A DNA stretch of 49,771 nucleotides from Sulfobacillus acidophilus (GCA_003023745.1 PXYV01000022.1:1-49771), one strand, 5' to 3'. Positions 1 to 10,526 are shown, counted from the first letter of the stretch. Numbers and translations are program-made. The notes: generated from the letters alone by a model not told the origin.

Positions 1-303
1 CCCTCGATACAGGTCTGCAATCCTAACGAACACTTCTGTTTAGTAAGTTAAGTGGAGGCTGTGCCCTGTAACCTGACTTATCTGTGGATGTATGTTTGGC
101 TATGCCTTAATCAATGCCGAAATAACCTGGCACCCACAACTGTCATAGACGCCGGCAACCCTGGACTTGGGTATTTCAGTCATTCATTCCCACGAATAAC
201 GCAAATCCCTGGGGATGTTAATCCCCCTACGGACGAACTGTACGGAATTCCTGGTGTAGGCAATCGCGAACAGCCCTCGCCGCATTTCATTGACACCATC
301 GCG
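1..303. other. intergenic edge, no gene recognised
   Basis: I see no supportable gene here. An open frame runs on the plus strand through this stretch into the SDR gene, but it has no recognisable domain and overlaps a clear gene on the other strand. A small perfect palindrome (GGGGAT, four bases, ATCCCC) lies near 214-229. It could act as a weak terminator for the SDR gene read leftwards, but no T-run follows it. Confidence 0.4.
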
Positions 304-1017
304 TCAATACGCCACATTCAGTCCACCGTCCACTGGTATCCAGGCCCCGCTGATGTAACTCGCCCCGGGAGAGAGCAAAAATGCAATGACGGCGGCCACT
401 TCATCCGCCTGTCCGAGCCGCCCCAGCGCGATGCGGGAGGCAATCGCCTGGCCCACCGCCTCCTCGGCCGGTCCCATCCCCACGGCCAACGCCCCAGGCG
501 CAACACCATTCACACGGATGCCGCGGCTGCCCCACTCCTGGGCCCAATGTCGGACCAATCCGGCCAGCCCTGCCTTCGAGGCCCCATAGGCCGCCGCCGG
601 GCCATCTTGACTCGCATGCCAAGCGTCTACGCTGCCCACTAACACAATCGCCGCAGCCTCTTCAAGATACGGAGACAGGCACTGCCCCAACTGAAATGCC
701 GCCGTCAAGTTCACACTCAGCATGCTCTGCCACTCGTGCGCCGTCGTTGATTCACAGGGCGCACTATACGCCACTCCCGCCAAATGCACGAAAGCCGACA
801 CCTGAAGCGGCGACTGCATTAACCAGTTGGTCAAGGAGTGTCCCCAGTCGTCGAACGGTTGTCGCAAATCGGCCCGCAACCAGTGCCGGTGCATGCCCAA
901 GAAGGGTGTGCGGCCAATCGCCAGCACCTCCCAGTCATCCGCTAGACAACGCAACAAGTCCTGGCCAATGGCCGAGCTTAGTCCGGTTCCGACCAACAGG
1001 CGCCTTCTCATCGCCAT
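304..1017 (-). CDS. short-chain dehydrogenase/reductase (SDR)
   Basis: Classical SDR oxidoreductase of about 237 residues, expected to use NAD(P)(H) in the cytosol; the substrate is not identifiable. The cofactor loop reads GTGLSSAIG near the N-terminus, a variant of TGxxxGIG. The NNAG-equivalent region reads HLAGVAY, the catalytic Ser lies in VGSVDAW, and the active-site pair is YGASK, followed by NGVAPGAL. The C-terminus GAWIPVDGG is typical. The frame is open to a TTG at 1038, but ATG at 1017 or 1011 places the Rossmann strand normally. No strong ribosome-binding site decides between them. It is divergent from the thioredoxin-domain gene, about 85 bases away. Confidence 0.85.
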   Translation of the reverse strand: MAMRRRLLVGTGLSSAIGQDLLRCLADDWEVLAIGRTPFLGMHRHWLRADLRQPFDDWGHSLTNWLMQSPLQVSAFVHLAGVAYSAPCESTTAHEWQSMLSVNLTAAFQLGQCLSPYLEEAAAIVLVGSVDAWHASQDGPAAAYGASKAGLAGLVRHWAQEWGSRGIRVNGVAPGALAVGMGPAEEAVGQAIASRIALGRLGQADEVAAVIAFLLSPGASYISGAWIPVDGGLNVAY

Positions 1018-1031
1018 CTTGCGGATAGGGA

Positions 1032-1060
1032 CTGGCAATTAGGGTAAAGATTGGTATGAT
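1032..1060 (+). promoter_or_regulatory. sigma-A type promoter of the thioredoxin-domain gene
   Basis: CTGGCA at 1032-1037, a 17-base spacer, then TATGAT at 1055-1060. This lies directly in front of the gene starting at 1102, whose ribosome-binding site AGAAAGGA (1086-1093) is 8 bases from the ATG. It is a sequence match only. Confidence 0.55.
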
Positions 1061-1101
1061 GGAACCTGCGAATATTGGCCGACTTAGAAAGGATGACTGG
1101 C

Positions 1102-2895
1102 ATGTCCGAGCCTCTTTTCCGTTTTAGTCCGCGCCCCAACCGCGCTCATGAAATTCAGTGGCGAGCCTGGGGTGCTGAAGCGTTCGAAGAAGCAAAAGAG
1201 CATAATAAACCGATCTTATTGTCCATCTCCGCCGTGTGGTGCCACTGGTGCCATGTCATGGACGAAACCACCTATTCTGACCCCCGCATTATTCAACGCA
1301 TTAACGACAGTCTTTTGCCGGTCCGCGTCGATAATGATCTGCGGCCAGACATCAACACGCGCTACAACATGGGGGGATGGCCCACCACCGCCATTTTAAC
1401 GCCTGCCGGGGAAATTATCACGGGTGGCACGTTTGTCCCGCCCGATCAGATGATGCAGTTGCTCGATCAGGTCGAGCAGTATTGGCAGGCCAATCGCGAA
1501 CAAATTGGGGACCAATTGACGGAACCCACCATGCCCCAACTTTTAGATACGCCCTCACCGGATCATGAGGTGCTCGACCACATCATTGACGCCATTCGCC
1601 AGCAGTTTGACCGCGCCTATGGCGGAATTGGCGTCATGCCCAAATTTCCCCAGCCAGACGTGTGGGAGTTGCTGCTGTCGCATTTTACGGCCACCGGAGA
1701 CGGCTCGCTGGCCGGCATGGCCGTCCGCACCCTGGATGCCATGGCCGGTTCCAATTTATATGACCAAGTGGCGGGAGGATTTTTCCGCTATTCCACCACG
1801 CGCGAGTGGACGATTCCCCACTTTGAAAAGATGTTGGAGGATAACGCCGACTTGGCGCACTTATACTTACGAGCCTTCCAGACGCTCGGGGATGAAACCT
1901 ACCGCCAAATTGCCGATCATCTATTGAACTGGGTCAACAGCACCCTCATGGGCGACGACGGCTTATGGGGCGGATCCCAAGATGCCGACGAAGACTACTA
2001 TCGTCTAGCCCCCGAAGAGCGTCAAAAACGCATCCCGCCCGCGGTAGACCCGACGATTTACACCCATGCCAATGCCCTCATGATTCAAAGCCAACTATTG
2101 GCGGCCAGTCTCATCAATCCCACCCAATATGGGCCTATTGCTCTGACGGCGCTGGAAGCGCTCTATGATCGCATGTGGGACGATGAGGACGGCCTGTATC
2201 ATGTAGAAATGGGCGAATCTCGCGCATTACCAGGCCTCTTAGTGGACGTCGCCTATTTCGGTCACGCGCTATTAGACGGTTACGAATACACGGGAGATCC
2301 CATCATGCTCGAACGCGTACACACGCTCATGGAGTGGGCGGACCAGCATTTGTGGGGCGGGCGCGTGTACTGGGATCAACAAGAACGATCCGGTGACGAT
2401 GCGTTGGGGCGGCTCAAGCACCGCCAACAACCCTTAAAGGAAAATACTACGATGGCGCGTTTATGGATCCGGCTTGGCACCATCGAAAATGACGAAGAGG
2501 AAGTGAACCGGGGACATGCGATTTTAGGCGCGTTGGCCGATTTTGCTCGCGACCAAGGTGTCTTTGCGGCCTCCTGGGCTTTAGCAACCGACATGGCGGA
2601 GGCGCCTGAACTCACCGCCACCATTGTCGAGTCCGCCAATCACTCCGGCACCGACTTGCGCCGCGCCATGTTTGGCGTATTTGATCGGCGGCGCGGGATT
2701 CGCTCGTGGCCCGTCGGCACCCCGGAATTCGCCGCCTCGGGGCTGCCAGAAATCCCCCTGCCGGCACTGTATATCTGCCGGGGAACCGTCTGCGCCGCCC
2801 CCGTGACAGACCCGGAGCAAATTATTGAAGCGCTGCGTTCGCTTATCTTTCCAGACGGGGAAGGGGAACAAGCCCTATCTGGCGACGAGTCCTAA
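1102..2895 (+). CDS. thioredoxin-domain protein of the YyaL/DUF255 family
   Basis: A protein of about 597 residues with the DUF255 architecture (YyaL, human SPATA20): an N-terminal thioredoxin-like domain followed by a long helical, glycosidase-like (alpha/alpha toroid) region. The redox motif is WCHWC in SAVWCHWCHVM near residue 45, and the cis-Pro region is GGWPTTAIL. Later family features include GGIGVMPKFPQPD, FEKMLEDNA and SQDADE. The family's role is poorly defined. ATG 1102 is preferred over TTG 1075 because AGAAAGGA sits 8 bases upstream. The 606-codon open frame includes the extra N-terminal codons. The gene converges on the FMN protein gene. Confidence 0.88.
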   Translation: MSEPLFRFSPRPNRAHEIQWRAWGAEAFEEAKEHNKPILLSISAVWCHWCHVMDETTYSDPRIIQRINDSLLPVRVDNDLRPDINTRYNMGGWPTTAILTPAGEIITGGTFVPPDQMMQLLDQVEQYWQANREQIGDQLTEPTMPQLLDTPSPDHEVLDHIIDAIRQQFDRAYGGIGVMPKFPQPDVWELLLSHFTATGDGSLAGMAVRTLDAMAGSNLYDQVAGGFFRYSTTREWTIPHFEKMLEDNADLAHLYLRAFQTLGDETYRQIADHLLNWVNSTLMGDDGLWGGSQDADEDYYRLAPEERQKRIPPAVDPTIYTHANALMIQSQLLAASLINPTQYGPIALTALEALYDRMWDDEDGLYHVEMGESRALPGLLVDVAYFGHALLDGYEYTGDPIMLERVHTLMEWADQHLWGGRVYWDQQERSGDDALGRLKHRQQPLKENTTMARLWIRLGTIENDEEEVNRGHAILGALADFARDQGVFAASWALATDMAEAPELTATIVESANHSGTDLRRAMFGVFDRRRGIRSWPVGTPEFAASGLPEIPLPALYICRGTVCAAPVTDPEQIIEALRSLIFPDGEGEQALSGDES

Positions 2896-2910
2896 CGCAT
2901 TGATCGAGCC

Positions 2911-2942
2911 GCAGTCCCAGCCAGATCTCGGGTTGGGACTGC
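2911..2942. terminator. bidirectional hairpin between convergent genes
   Basis: A 12-base-pair stem (GCAGTCCCAGCC at 2911-2922 against GGTTGGGACTGC at 2931-2942, one G-T wobble) with an 8-base loop fills the 50-base gap between the stops of the two convergent genes. There is no long T-run on either side, so termination is inferred mainly from its placement. Confidence 0.55.
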
Positions 2943-2945
2943 CAA

Positions 2946-4418
2946 TCAGAAACTCCATCGGCTGAGTTGGGCCCATTGTTGGGTCAAGATCGGAATCAAC
3001 GTAGCATAGTGGTCGGTCATCAGGCGTACATGACCGATCCATTCCGCTAACCGTTCATGTTGAACCTGGGCCAACTGTAGCACGTGTTGGGCCCGATCCG
3101 TCCGCGCTACCAAGTGATGGGCGGACACCGCCTGAATCCGATCCACACCCAGTGCTTGGGCAATCAACGCCAGTTCGCTTTGCGTGGCCTTTAGCCAATT
3201 GAGACACGACTCAACAGCTTTGTCTAAGTTTAGCTCTTGACGGCGCGGCAAGGACGGCTCCGCGAACACTAAGCGACTGGGGCCATAAAATGGCAAGACT
3301 CGGGCCACCTGATTTTGCGTGGCAGCGAACAAAATGGCCGTGCCGACGGCCACTGTGTCAGCCCCCAAAGCTAACAACGTGGCAATATCCGAGGCGCTGC
3401 GCGCCCCTCCTGCCGCAATCAGACTGACGTCTTGCCGCCTTTTGTGCAACACCAGCCAGCGATGGGCGCGCGCGATGGCTTCAGCGGTGGCGATGCCGAA
3501 GTGGTCGCTAATCACGGCGGGGCTGCTCGAACTCGCCGCTTCGTTGCCATCAAACGTAATGACATCCACTCCCCACTGGAGCATGAGGGCTAAGTCCTGT
3601 TCGAGATGATTACTGGCGGGCAGCTTGATGCCCACCGGTACCTCGGGATTGATGCGGCGAATCCGTTGAATGACGGCAGGCAGCGGCCATGGAAATCCAC
3701 CATGGATGTGAAATTTGCGTGTAGGATGGTCCATCGCCTGCCGGACCCGAGACGGCAGCCGTTTGATCGATTTTTCAATGCCGGTTCCGGCCTCGGAGCC
3801 CTGACCTACTTGAATCTCCACCATGTCTGCGATGCGTAGGGTCTCGTCTTGGTGATCCCAAGGGCCGCGCCCGTACTGCAAGATCCAGCACTGGGCAAAA
3901 GCCCGTTCGGCCGGCAAAAAGGGCCCCTCGCCGGAATTGGTGGCAATCCCCGCCAAGGCAGACGCTTGCGCCAGTGCCACCTTGGTCACCCGATTCAGCG
4001 CAATGCCATACCCCATAGGGGCAATGACCACGGGAAATGCCAAGGTCAAAGGCCGCAATGCGCGCGGTCCCAGGGACACCTCCAGATGGACGCGCGCCCG
4101 TCGACTGATTGCGGGCGGGTCCAGCGTGGCCGGATCCCAGGTGAACTCATCCAACCAATGGATACGCGTGGGCGAGCCCATCGGATGCTGCGCCGGTTTG
4201 GCGTGCGCCGTGCGCTGCAACAGTAAAAAGAGTTCCTCCAGCCGAATCGTTTGCAATCCGAAAAATAATTCAAGCAGGCTGGAGCGGCTGGAGCCCGACA
4301 TTCCCTGCTCCACACGGGCTATTGCCCAGCGAAACAAGAACCACCCACCCAGCGCGATGGCTAAGAGCAGGGCCCCCATGACAAGGGCAACGATAGCGGC
4401 CAGGTAAAGCACCCTCAT
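2946..4418 (-). CDS. FMN-binding glutamate synthase-like (GltB-domain) membrane-anchored protein
   Basis: A 490-residue protein with one N-terminal hydrophobic helix (VLYLAAIVALVMGALLLAI) and then a glutamate synthase central/FMN-type TIM barrel. Recognisable parts are PVVIAPMGYGIALN, ATNSGEGPFLPAE, GIEKSIKRLP, the phosphate-binding AAGGARSASD, and the GADTVAVGTA loop. There is no amidotransferase domain, and I do not see the cysteine cluster of the GltB 3Fe-4S site. It is therefore one of the stand-alone glutamate synthase-like FMN oxidoreductases of unknown substrate rather than GOGAT itself. The start at 4418 is set by AGGAGG 6 bases upstream; the frame is open to 4439. Confidence 0.82.
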   Translation of the reverse strand: MRVLYLAAIVALVMGALLLAIALGGWFLFRWAIARVEQGMSGSSRSSLLELFFGLQTIRLEELFLLLQRTAHAKPAQHPMGSPTRIHWLDEFTWDPATLDPPAISRRARVHLEVSLGPRALRPLTLAFPVVIAPMGYGIALNRVTKVALAQASALAGIATNSGEGPFLPAERAFAQCWILQYGRGPWDHQDETLRIADMVEIQVGQGSEAGTGIEKSIKRLPSRVRQAMDHPTRKFHIHGGFPWPLPAVIQRIRRINPEVPVGIKLPASNHLEQDLALMLQWGVDVITFDGNEAASSSSPAVISDHFGIATAEAIARAHRWLVLHKRRQDVSLIAAGGARSASDIATLLALGADTVAVGTAILFAATQNQVARVLPFYGPSRLVFAEPSLPRRQELNLDKAVESCLNWLKATQSELALIAQALGVDRIQAVSAHHLVARTDRAQHVLQLAQVQHERLAEWIGHVRLMTDHYATLIPILTQQWAQLSRWSF

Positions 4419-4609
4419 GGGCCACCTCCTCCCTGTCAACGCGAATCATCATCTCACCGGACTTTTTTGCTGATCTCATGCTCGTAGTGTGAGCCCCACA
4501 ATAATTTCTAGTCAGGCCGGACATGCTAAACCCAAAACTTGGGTGCTTAGCTCGTGCGGTCCATCGAGCGGATTTCCATAAAAAGCCGTCGGGGCAGGAG
4601 AGGCGAAAC

Positions 4610-5788
4610 ATGAAACCGTATCGCGTCGTCATCATCGGAGCCCGCTTTAGCGGCCTGACAGTCGCGCATTGGGTCCATCGTCTCTTGCAATCTGGCGAAT
4701 TTACGGGTACCATTGTCGACGCCTGGCCTACCATGACCTATCGCCCCGGCCTGGTTTACGCCATGCGGGCGCGGCCCGAATTTGTGCGGCGCTTACATAT
4801 TGAAACAAGAAAAACGGTCGAACGCTGTGGCTTTCACTTTGTGGAAGACCATGCGCTCCGGGTCGATCCCAGCCACCAGCAAGTCCATCTGGCCGCGCAT
4901 CGCCCCCTCCCCTACGATGTTTTGTTTCTGGCCTCGGGCAGCGATCCAGGCTGGAACACCATCGCCGGACTCAATGTGAGCCGCGGGGGTTTGTGCGAGG
5001 ACTATTTAGCCCGGCATACTGCCAGCGTGCTCAAAGGCTGGCAGTCGGGGACGTTGATCTTTGCCTGCGGTCCCCTTCACGCCAGTCCGCACCAACCCGT
5101 GCAGTTGGCGACCGCCGACGAATTTATGTTGTATGAAGCGTCCCTCTTGTGGGACTGGGCCTGCCGACGGCGTCATGTACGGCACCTGACGGAAATCATT
5201 CTCATGACCCCCGCGCCGGTGTTGGGCGAGCCCCTTGGCCCCAGTGGCCGCGCCCGTCTCGCCGCGATCATGGCACAACGCGATATTCATATTAAAACAC
5301 AGACCCAGTTTGTCGAGGTTCGGGACGACGGCATACAAACAGAGCATGCCTTTCTACCAGCTCAGGCGATGGTGTGGGTTCCGCCCTATGTCGGATCAGG
5401 ACTGGCCCGAAACAGCGGTCTGGACGACGGCTACGGCTGGGTACCGGTCACCCCCCATTTGCAACATCGCAACTGGTCCAATATCTACGCGGTTGGAGAC
5501 ATTACCAATCATGTGCCAAAACTCGCCCACGCGGCGATGGTGCAAGCGCGGGTCGCCGTCCACCACTGGTGGTCGTCCCTTTCGCATCGACCGACACCAC
5601 CGCCCTATCATCCCCAGGTGATTGCGATGTTAGACATCGGATATGGAAAAGGGCTTTTTTCCTTGAATACCACTCTGTACGGGGGCACGCGCGATTTCAC
5701 CTATGTCGGCTATCCCGCACAGATCGGCAAACGTCTTTTTAATGGCGCCTACATCCGCAGCCATGGCTGGCTGCCGGTTATGCCCTAG
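4610..5788 (+). CDS. FAD-dependent oxidoreductase, NDH-2/sulfide:quinone reductase-like
   Basis: A 392-residue flavoprotein of the pyridine nucleotide-disulfide oxidoreductase superfamily. The N-terminal ADP-binding strand is VVIIGARFSG, in which the central Gly of GxGxxG is Arg. LPYDVLFLASGS is the strand before the second dinucleotide fold, and NIYAVGDITN is the FAD ribityl motif, followed by PKLAHAA as in NDH-2/SQR proteins. The C-terminus GKRLFNGAYIRSHGWLP resembles the membrane-association tail of that group. The paired Cys residues of true SQR are not obvious, so the electron donor is uncertain. ATG 4610 has AGGAGAGG 6 bases upstream; the frame is open further up to 4523. Confidence 0.78.
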   Translation: MKPYRVVIIGARFSGLTVAHWVHRLLQSGEFTGTIVDAWPTMTYRPGLVYAMRARPEFVRRLHIETRKTVERCGFHFVEDHALRVDPSHQQVHLAAHRPLPYDVLFLASGSDPGWNTIAGLNVSRGGLCEDYLARHTASVLKGWQSGTLIFACGPLHASPHQPVQLATADEFMLYEASLLWDWACRRRHVRHLTEIILMTPAPVLGEPLGPSGRARLAAIMAQRDIHIKTQTQFVEVRDDGIQTEHAFLPAQAMVWVPPYVGSGLARNSGLDDGYGWVPVTPHLQHRNWSNIYAVGDITNHVPKLAHAAMVQARVAVHHWWSSLSHRPTPPPYHPQVIAMLDIGYGKGLFSLNTTLYGGTRDFTYVGYPAQIGKRLFNGAYIRSHGWLPVMP

Positions 5789-5848
5789 GGCAACCCCGCC
5801 GGTCGATCAAGCTATGGCCGAACCCTCCCGCTACCGCATCCGAGAAGC

Positions 5849-6205
5849 TCAATGCGCAGGCATTTTGTTCAAGGGCTGGCGCTCGACAATCCGCGCATCG
5901 CCCCATAATCGCTCTAAATCATAATAATTGCGTTCCGCCTCGGTAAAAATATGCACCACGACACTACCATAATCCAACAACACCCAATGGCCGGACGTCT
6001 TGGCAGAATGATTCAAACGGGTCAACCCCTGTGACTGCAGCGCCTCTTGCACAGCCTCGGCAATGCTTTCAACTTGGATCACATTCATTGCCGATACGAT
6101 CACAAAATAGTCGGCAATGAGCGTGACATCCCGCATGTCGAGCACGACCACCCGCTCCCCTTTTTTACTGGCGGCGGCATCTGCCGCTCGTAATGCGCTC
6201 GTCAA
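5849..6205 (-). CDS. rsfS: ribosome silencing factor RsfS
   Basis: Iojap/RsfS protein, 118 residues from a TTG start, the usual family length. It binds L14 on the 50S subunit and blocks subunit joining when nutrients run low. Visible family motifs are VVLDMRDVTLIADYFVIVSA, HWVLLDYGSVVVHIF and the acidic RNYYDLERLWGDA. The longer frame reaching 6343 would overlap yqeK and adds residues with no family match. The chosen TTG has GGAGG 5 bases upstream. It follows yqeK by 26 bases, in the nadD-yqeK-rsfS order known from Bacillus, except that an RRM gene has intervened here. Confidence 0.9.
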   Translation of the reverse strand: MTSALRAADAAASKKGERVVVLDMRDVTLIADYFVIVSAMNVIQVESIAEAVQEALQSQGLTRLNHSAKTSGHWVLLDYGSVVVHIFTEAERNYYDLERLWGDARIVERQPLNKMPAH

Positions 6206-6231
6206 TGTCTCCTCCGTGAAAATTCCCCCTC

Positions 6232-6789
6232 TTAGGTCGCGGTCACGTGGTCTGCGCACTCGGCTAGGGCTTTGTGCATGTCGGGATGCAGCGGCAGCGC
6301 ACGCCACAACAGGTAACGGCGCGTTTGATCCAACACCGCACAATACCCCGCCTTTAAATCCCGTAAGCTCAACTCGAAAAGCGCCGCCCGCTCCGGGTAT
6401 TGACGCCCGGGCTCCACACCGTCCGCTATAAATAACGCCTGGCCGAGGCTATCAAGACCGGCCGCCGCTGTCGTATGAAAGCGAATGGCAGTCCACACCG
6501 ACTCATTCCCGCGTCCTGCCCTCTTGAGCCATTGCGCAGCGATCGGCCCATGCAGCAGCACCGGTTCGGCCGCCTCTTCCAGACCTATCGGTATCTTTAA
6601 GTATTGTGCTTGGGCTTTAAGGTCGGGGCGCGCCAATTCCCGCGCCAAATCGTGCCCCCACCCTGCCAGGCAGGCATCCTCCAACGCCAACCCATGAGCG
6701 TTAGCCAGGGCTTCCATCACGTCCATTACGCGGGCAATATGGTCGCGACGGTATTGACTTAACTGCCCAAAACGCTCTTCTAATGTCAA
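6232..6789 (-). CDS. yqeK: YqeK-family HD-domain phosphohydrolase
   Basis: HD-domain protein of 185 residues. Family members hydrolyse Ap4A symmetrically to ADP and help control stress dinucleotide levels. The metal ligands are visible in order: HIARVMD, GWGHDLARE (HD pair), LLHGPIAA, AIRFHTTA and FIADGVEPGR. Two TTG codons compete. TTG 6789 lies 7 bases from AGGAGG, whereas TTG 6795 is one base from it, so 6789 is preferred. It is co-transcribed with rsfS from its own promoter. Confidence 0.9.
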   Translation of the reverse strand: MTLEERFGQLSQYRRDHIARVMDVMEALANAHGLALEDACLAGWGHDLARELARPDLKAQAQYLKIPIGLEEAAEPVLLHGPIAAQWLKRAGRGNESVWTAIRFHTTAAAGLDSLGQALFIADGVEPGRQYPERAALFELSLRDLKAGYCAVLDQTRRYLLWRALPLHPDMHKALAECADHVTAT

Positions 6790-6828
6790 CCGCAAGCCTC
6801 CTGCGCCTCTTAAACCCGTATTGTGGTC

Positions 6829-6857
6829 ATCTTACCGGGAAACGCGCCATATCGCAA
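6829..6857 (-). promoter_or_regulatory. promoter of yqeK-rsfS
   Basis: Read on the minus strand: TTGCGA (6857-6852), 17-base spacer, TAAGAT (6834-6829). It lies between the terminator of the RRM gene and yqeK, which makes yqeK-rsfS a separate transcription unit. Confidence 0.55.
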
Positions 6858-6860
6858 CGG

Positions 6861-6894
6861 ATAACAAAAGTCCCCGGCAAGCGGCGCCGAGGAC
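6861..6894 (-). terminator. rho-independent terminator of the RRM gene
   Basis: On the minus strand a 9-base-pair stem (GUCCUCGGC against GCCGGGGAC, one G-U pair) at 6894-6870 is followed at once by TTTTGTT. It lies 26 bases past the RRM gene stop. Confidence 0.8.
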
Positions 6895-6919
6895 GTGATG
6901 CCGAGTCTGACCAGGTGTG

Positions 6920-7177
6920 CTAGTACCGGCTTTGACGAGGCCTAGCCTCGTTGACAATTATGTCACGCCCACCTAATTGCGTTCCGTTCATGGCTTCGAC
7001 AGCTTGTTCCACATCCTGGTCTTCCACCTCGACAAAACCAAACCCGCGCGATCTGCCGGTTTCCCGATCAGTGATGATCCGCGCGCTAAGAACTTGCGCA
7101 TGCTGCGCAAACGCCTCGGCCAGTTCCTCTTCGGACATGGACCATGGCAGATTTCCTACGTACAACGTTTTCGCCAC
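6920..7177 (-). CDS. small RRM RNA-binding protein
   Basis: An 85-residue single RNA-recognition-motif protein of the bacterial Rbp type. RNP2 is LYVGNL at the start and RNP1 is RGFGFVEV in the middle, followed by AMNGTQLGGRDIIVNEARPR. Such proteins are common in cyanobacteria and scattered in other bacteria; RNA-chaperone roles are suspected but not established. GTG 7177 is chosen because GGAGG lies 8 bases upstream; a TTG at 7183 is too close. It is monocistronic, with its own terminator and a long untranslated stretch upstream, and splits what is usually a nadD-yqeK neighbourhood. Confidence 0.9.
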   Translation of the reverse strand: MAKTLYVGNLPWSMSEEELAEAFAQHAQVLSARIITDRETGRSRGFGFVEVEDQDVEQAVEAMNGTQLGGRDIIVNEARPRQSRY

Positions 7178-7604
7178 TTGCAATTCCTCCCTGTATCTTC
7201 CTCAAGGCACCTGGCCAGGGACCCAGGCACCCGGTTCGCAATCTAATCCACTCGGTTCGGATAAGGAAGCTCCGTGATGCTGGGAAACCGCTGACTGACA
7301 AACAGTATGAACCTTTCGCGTGCCCTTCATCCAGTTGTGCGGGAAACCCCGGCGTTCAATTCCGGGAAGCGATCAGGCGCCTGCCTGTGCCGCCTGAGTT
7401 CCCGCTCCTCCTCTTTGGCCTGTAATCTGAATCGACAAATACCCATCTCCGTCCGCTCCCTGGATCCGGTTCAACATCGGTCATGGATCCCTTGCGCCTG
7501 CCCCTCTCTCATCCCGATGTCGCAACAACCGCTGCCTTTTGACTCGCCTGCCGGCTTTGTGACTTTCTGCGACGTCAAGCCAACTTACGTCACCACATCC
7601 GCCT
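7178..7604. other. 420-base intergenic region upstream of the RRM gene
   Basis: No convincing reading frame. Read on the minus strand it is the presumptive leader of the RRM gene and has several GC-rich inverted repeats, for example CAGGCGCCTG near 7373-7382 and CCTGGCCAGG near 7209-7218. I found no match by eye to SRP RNA, 6S RNA, tmRNA, RNase P RNA or a known riboswitch. It could hold an sRNA or an autoregulatory leader. Confidence 0.4.
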
Positions 7605-9591
<1,987 letters not shown>

Positions 9592-10212
9592 TCATACCCC
9601 CTGCGATGACCGCATCGTGCCACCGTCTGCAGCCACGCCCCACCGACACTGCACCCCTTCGAGGCCGTGCTGCCACCCGCGCGGCAGCCGCATCGGCACG
9701 CGATCGGGTATGTGAATGCAAAATCCTGTCCCGAAAAACTCAACCACGAGTCCAGTTCGCGCCATAGTCATAGCTTGTTGCATTCGCCGCTCCATCATCC
9801 ACGCCATCCAGTAGGTGGGCACCAGCGTATCGATCCCAACCCAGCGCAGATACAGCCCTCGTTCGAGCGCGCGCGCGTCCCAGCGCACCAAAAAGTAGGA
9901 CCAATGGCTCGGCAAGCCTCGAAACCACTCGACCTGGGCACTCTCCGACTCCAACAATGATTGCAGCGCTTCCTCGGCACGTCCCACTGCCCCTAATTGC
10001 AACCAGCCGGCCACCACTTGTAATCGATTGGCGAGTCGATGGCGCCGCTGTCGCACAATGCGCAAGGCCTCGCGTCGGTGCCGAAATGCTGTCCACTGCC
10101 ACAAATACGCTGCCACGGCCACTAACGCCAAAAAGCGCCAAGGCCGGTCTATGCGATAGGCGACCGCCCCTAGCGCCACCAAAACGGCGATACGAAACCC
10201 CCATGCCCTCAC
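9592..10212 (-). CDS. spo0B: Spo0B-like phosphotransferase with predicted N-terminal membrane segments
   Basis: A 206-residue protein between rpmA and obgE, the exact position of spo0B in Bacillus. The segment RRHRLANRLQVVAGWLQLG matches the Spo0B helical-hairpin motif (RHDWxNxLQLIxGxLxL), and its His is the expected phospho-acceptor. Upstream are two hydrophobic stretches, FRIAVLVALGAVAY and FLALVAVAAYLWQW, which B. subtilis Spo0B does not have. The C-terminal region shows no ATP-binding motifs, as expected for a phosphotransferase rather than a kinase. The GTG start at 10212 has no good ribosome-binding site, so the N-terminus is not certain. The assignment rests on the motif plus synteny. 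Confidence 0.72.
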   Translation of the reverse strand: MRAWGFRIAVLVALGAVAYRIDRPWRFLALVAVAAYLWQWTAFRHRREALRIVRQRRHRLANRLQVVAGWLQLGAVGRAEEALQSLLESESAQVEWFRGLPSHWSYFLVRWDARALERGLYLRWVGIDTLVPTYWMAWMMERRMQQAMTMARTGLVVEFFGTGFCIHIPDRVPMRLPRGWQHGLEGVQCRWGVAADGGTMRSSQGV

Positions 10213-10226
10213 CGTTGAGTCGGCAA

Positions 10227-10505
10227 TCAGGCCTCTACCGGAACAATGTCGATCTCTCGACGGGAATGACTCCGTTGCCGAAATTCGACACGCCCAGCGA
10301 CCTTGGCATACAGCGTGAAGTCCCGCCCCATGCCGACATTGCGTCCGGGGTGAAATTTGGTGCCCCGTTGGCGCACGATAATCGACCCGGCTGTGACAAT
10401 CTGACCATCGTGCCGCTTGACTCCCAGCATCTTGGGATTGGAATCGCGACCATTGCGAGAACTGCCGCCGCCCTTTTTATGCGCAAACAACTGCAAACGC
10501 ATCAT
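10227..10505 (-). CDS. rpmA: 50S ribosomal protein L27 with cleavable N-terminal extension
   Basis: L27, about 92 residues: [27 protein letters not shown] and [18 protein letters not shown] are diagnostic. The protein begins with MMRLQLFA before HKKGGG. Firmicute L27 is made with such an extension ending in FA/FF, which the Prp protease removes so that the N-terminus can reach the peptidyl-transferase centre. prp lies just upstream. AGGAGG precedes the tandem ATG codons (10505, 10502). Confidence 0.96.
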   Translation of the reverse strand: MMRLQLFAHKKGGGSSRNGRDSNPKMLGVKRHDGQIVTAGSIIVRQRGTKFHPGRNVGMGRDFTLYAKVAGRVEFRQRSHSRREIDIVPVEA

Positions 10506-10526
10506 CAAACACCTCCTGTTCCACCT

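Noticed and set aside
52-642. 196-codon plus-strand frame at the window start
   Set aside because: Half of it is antisense to the SDR gene and its N-terminal part resembles no protein family.
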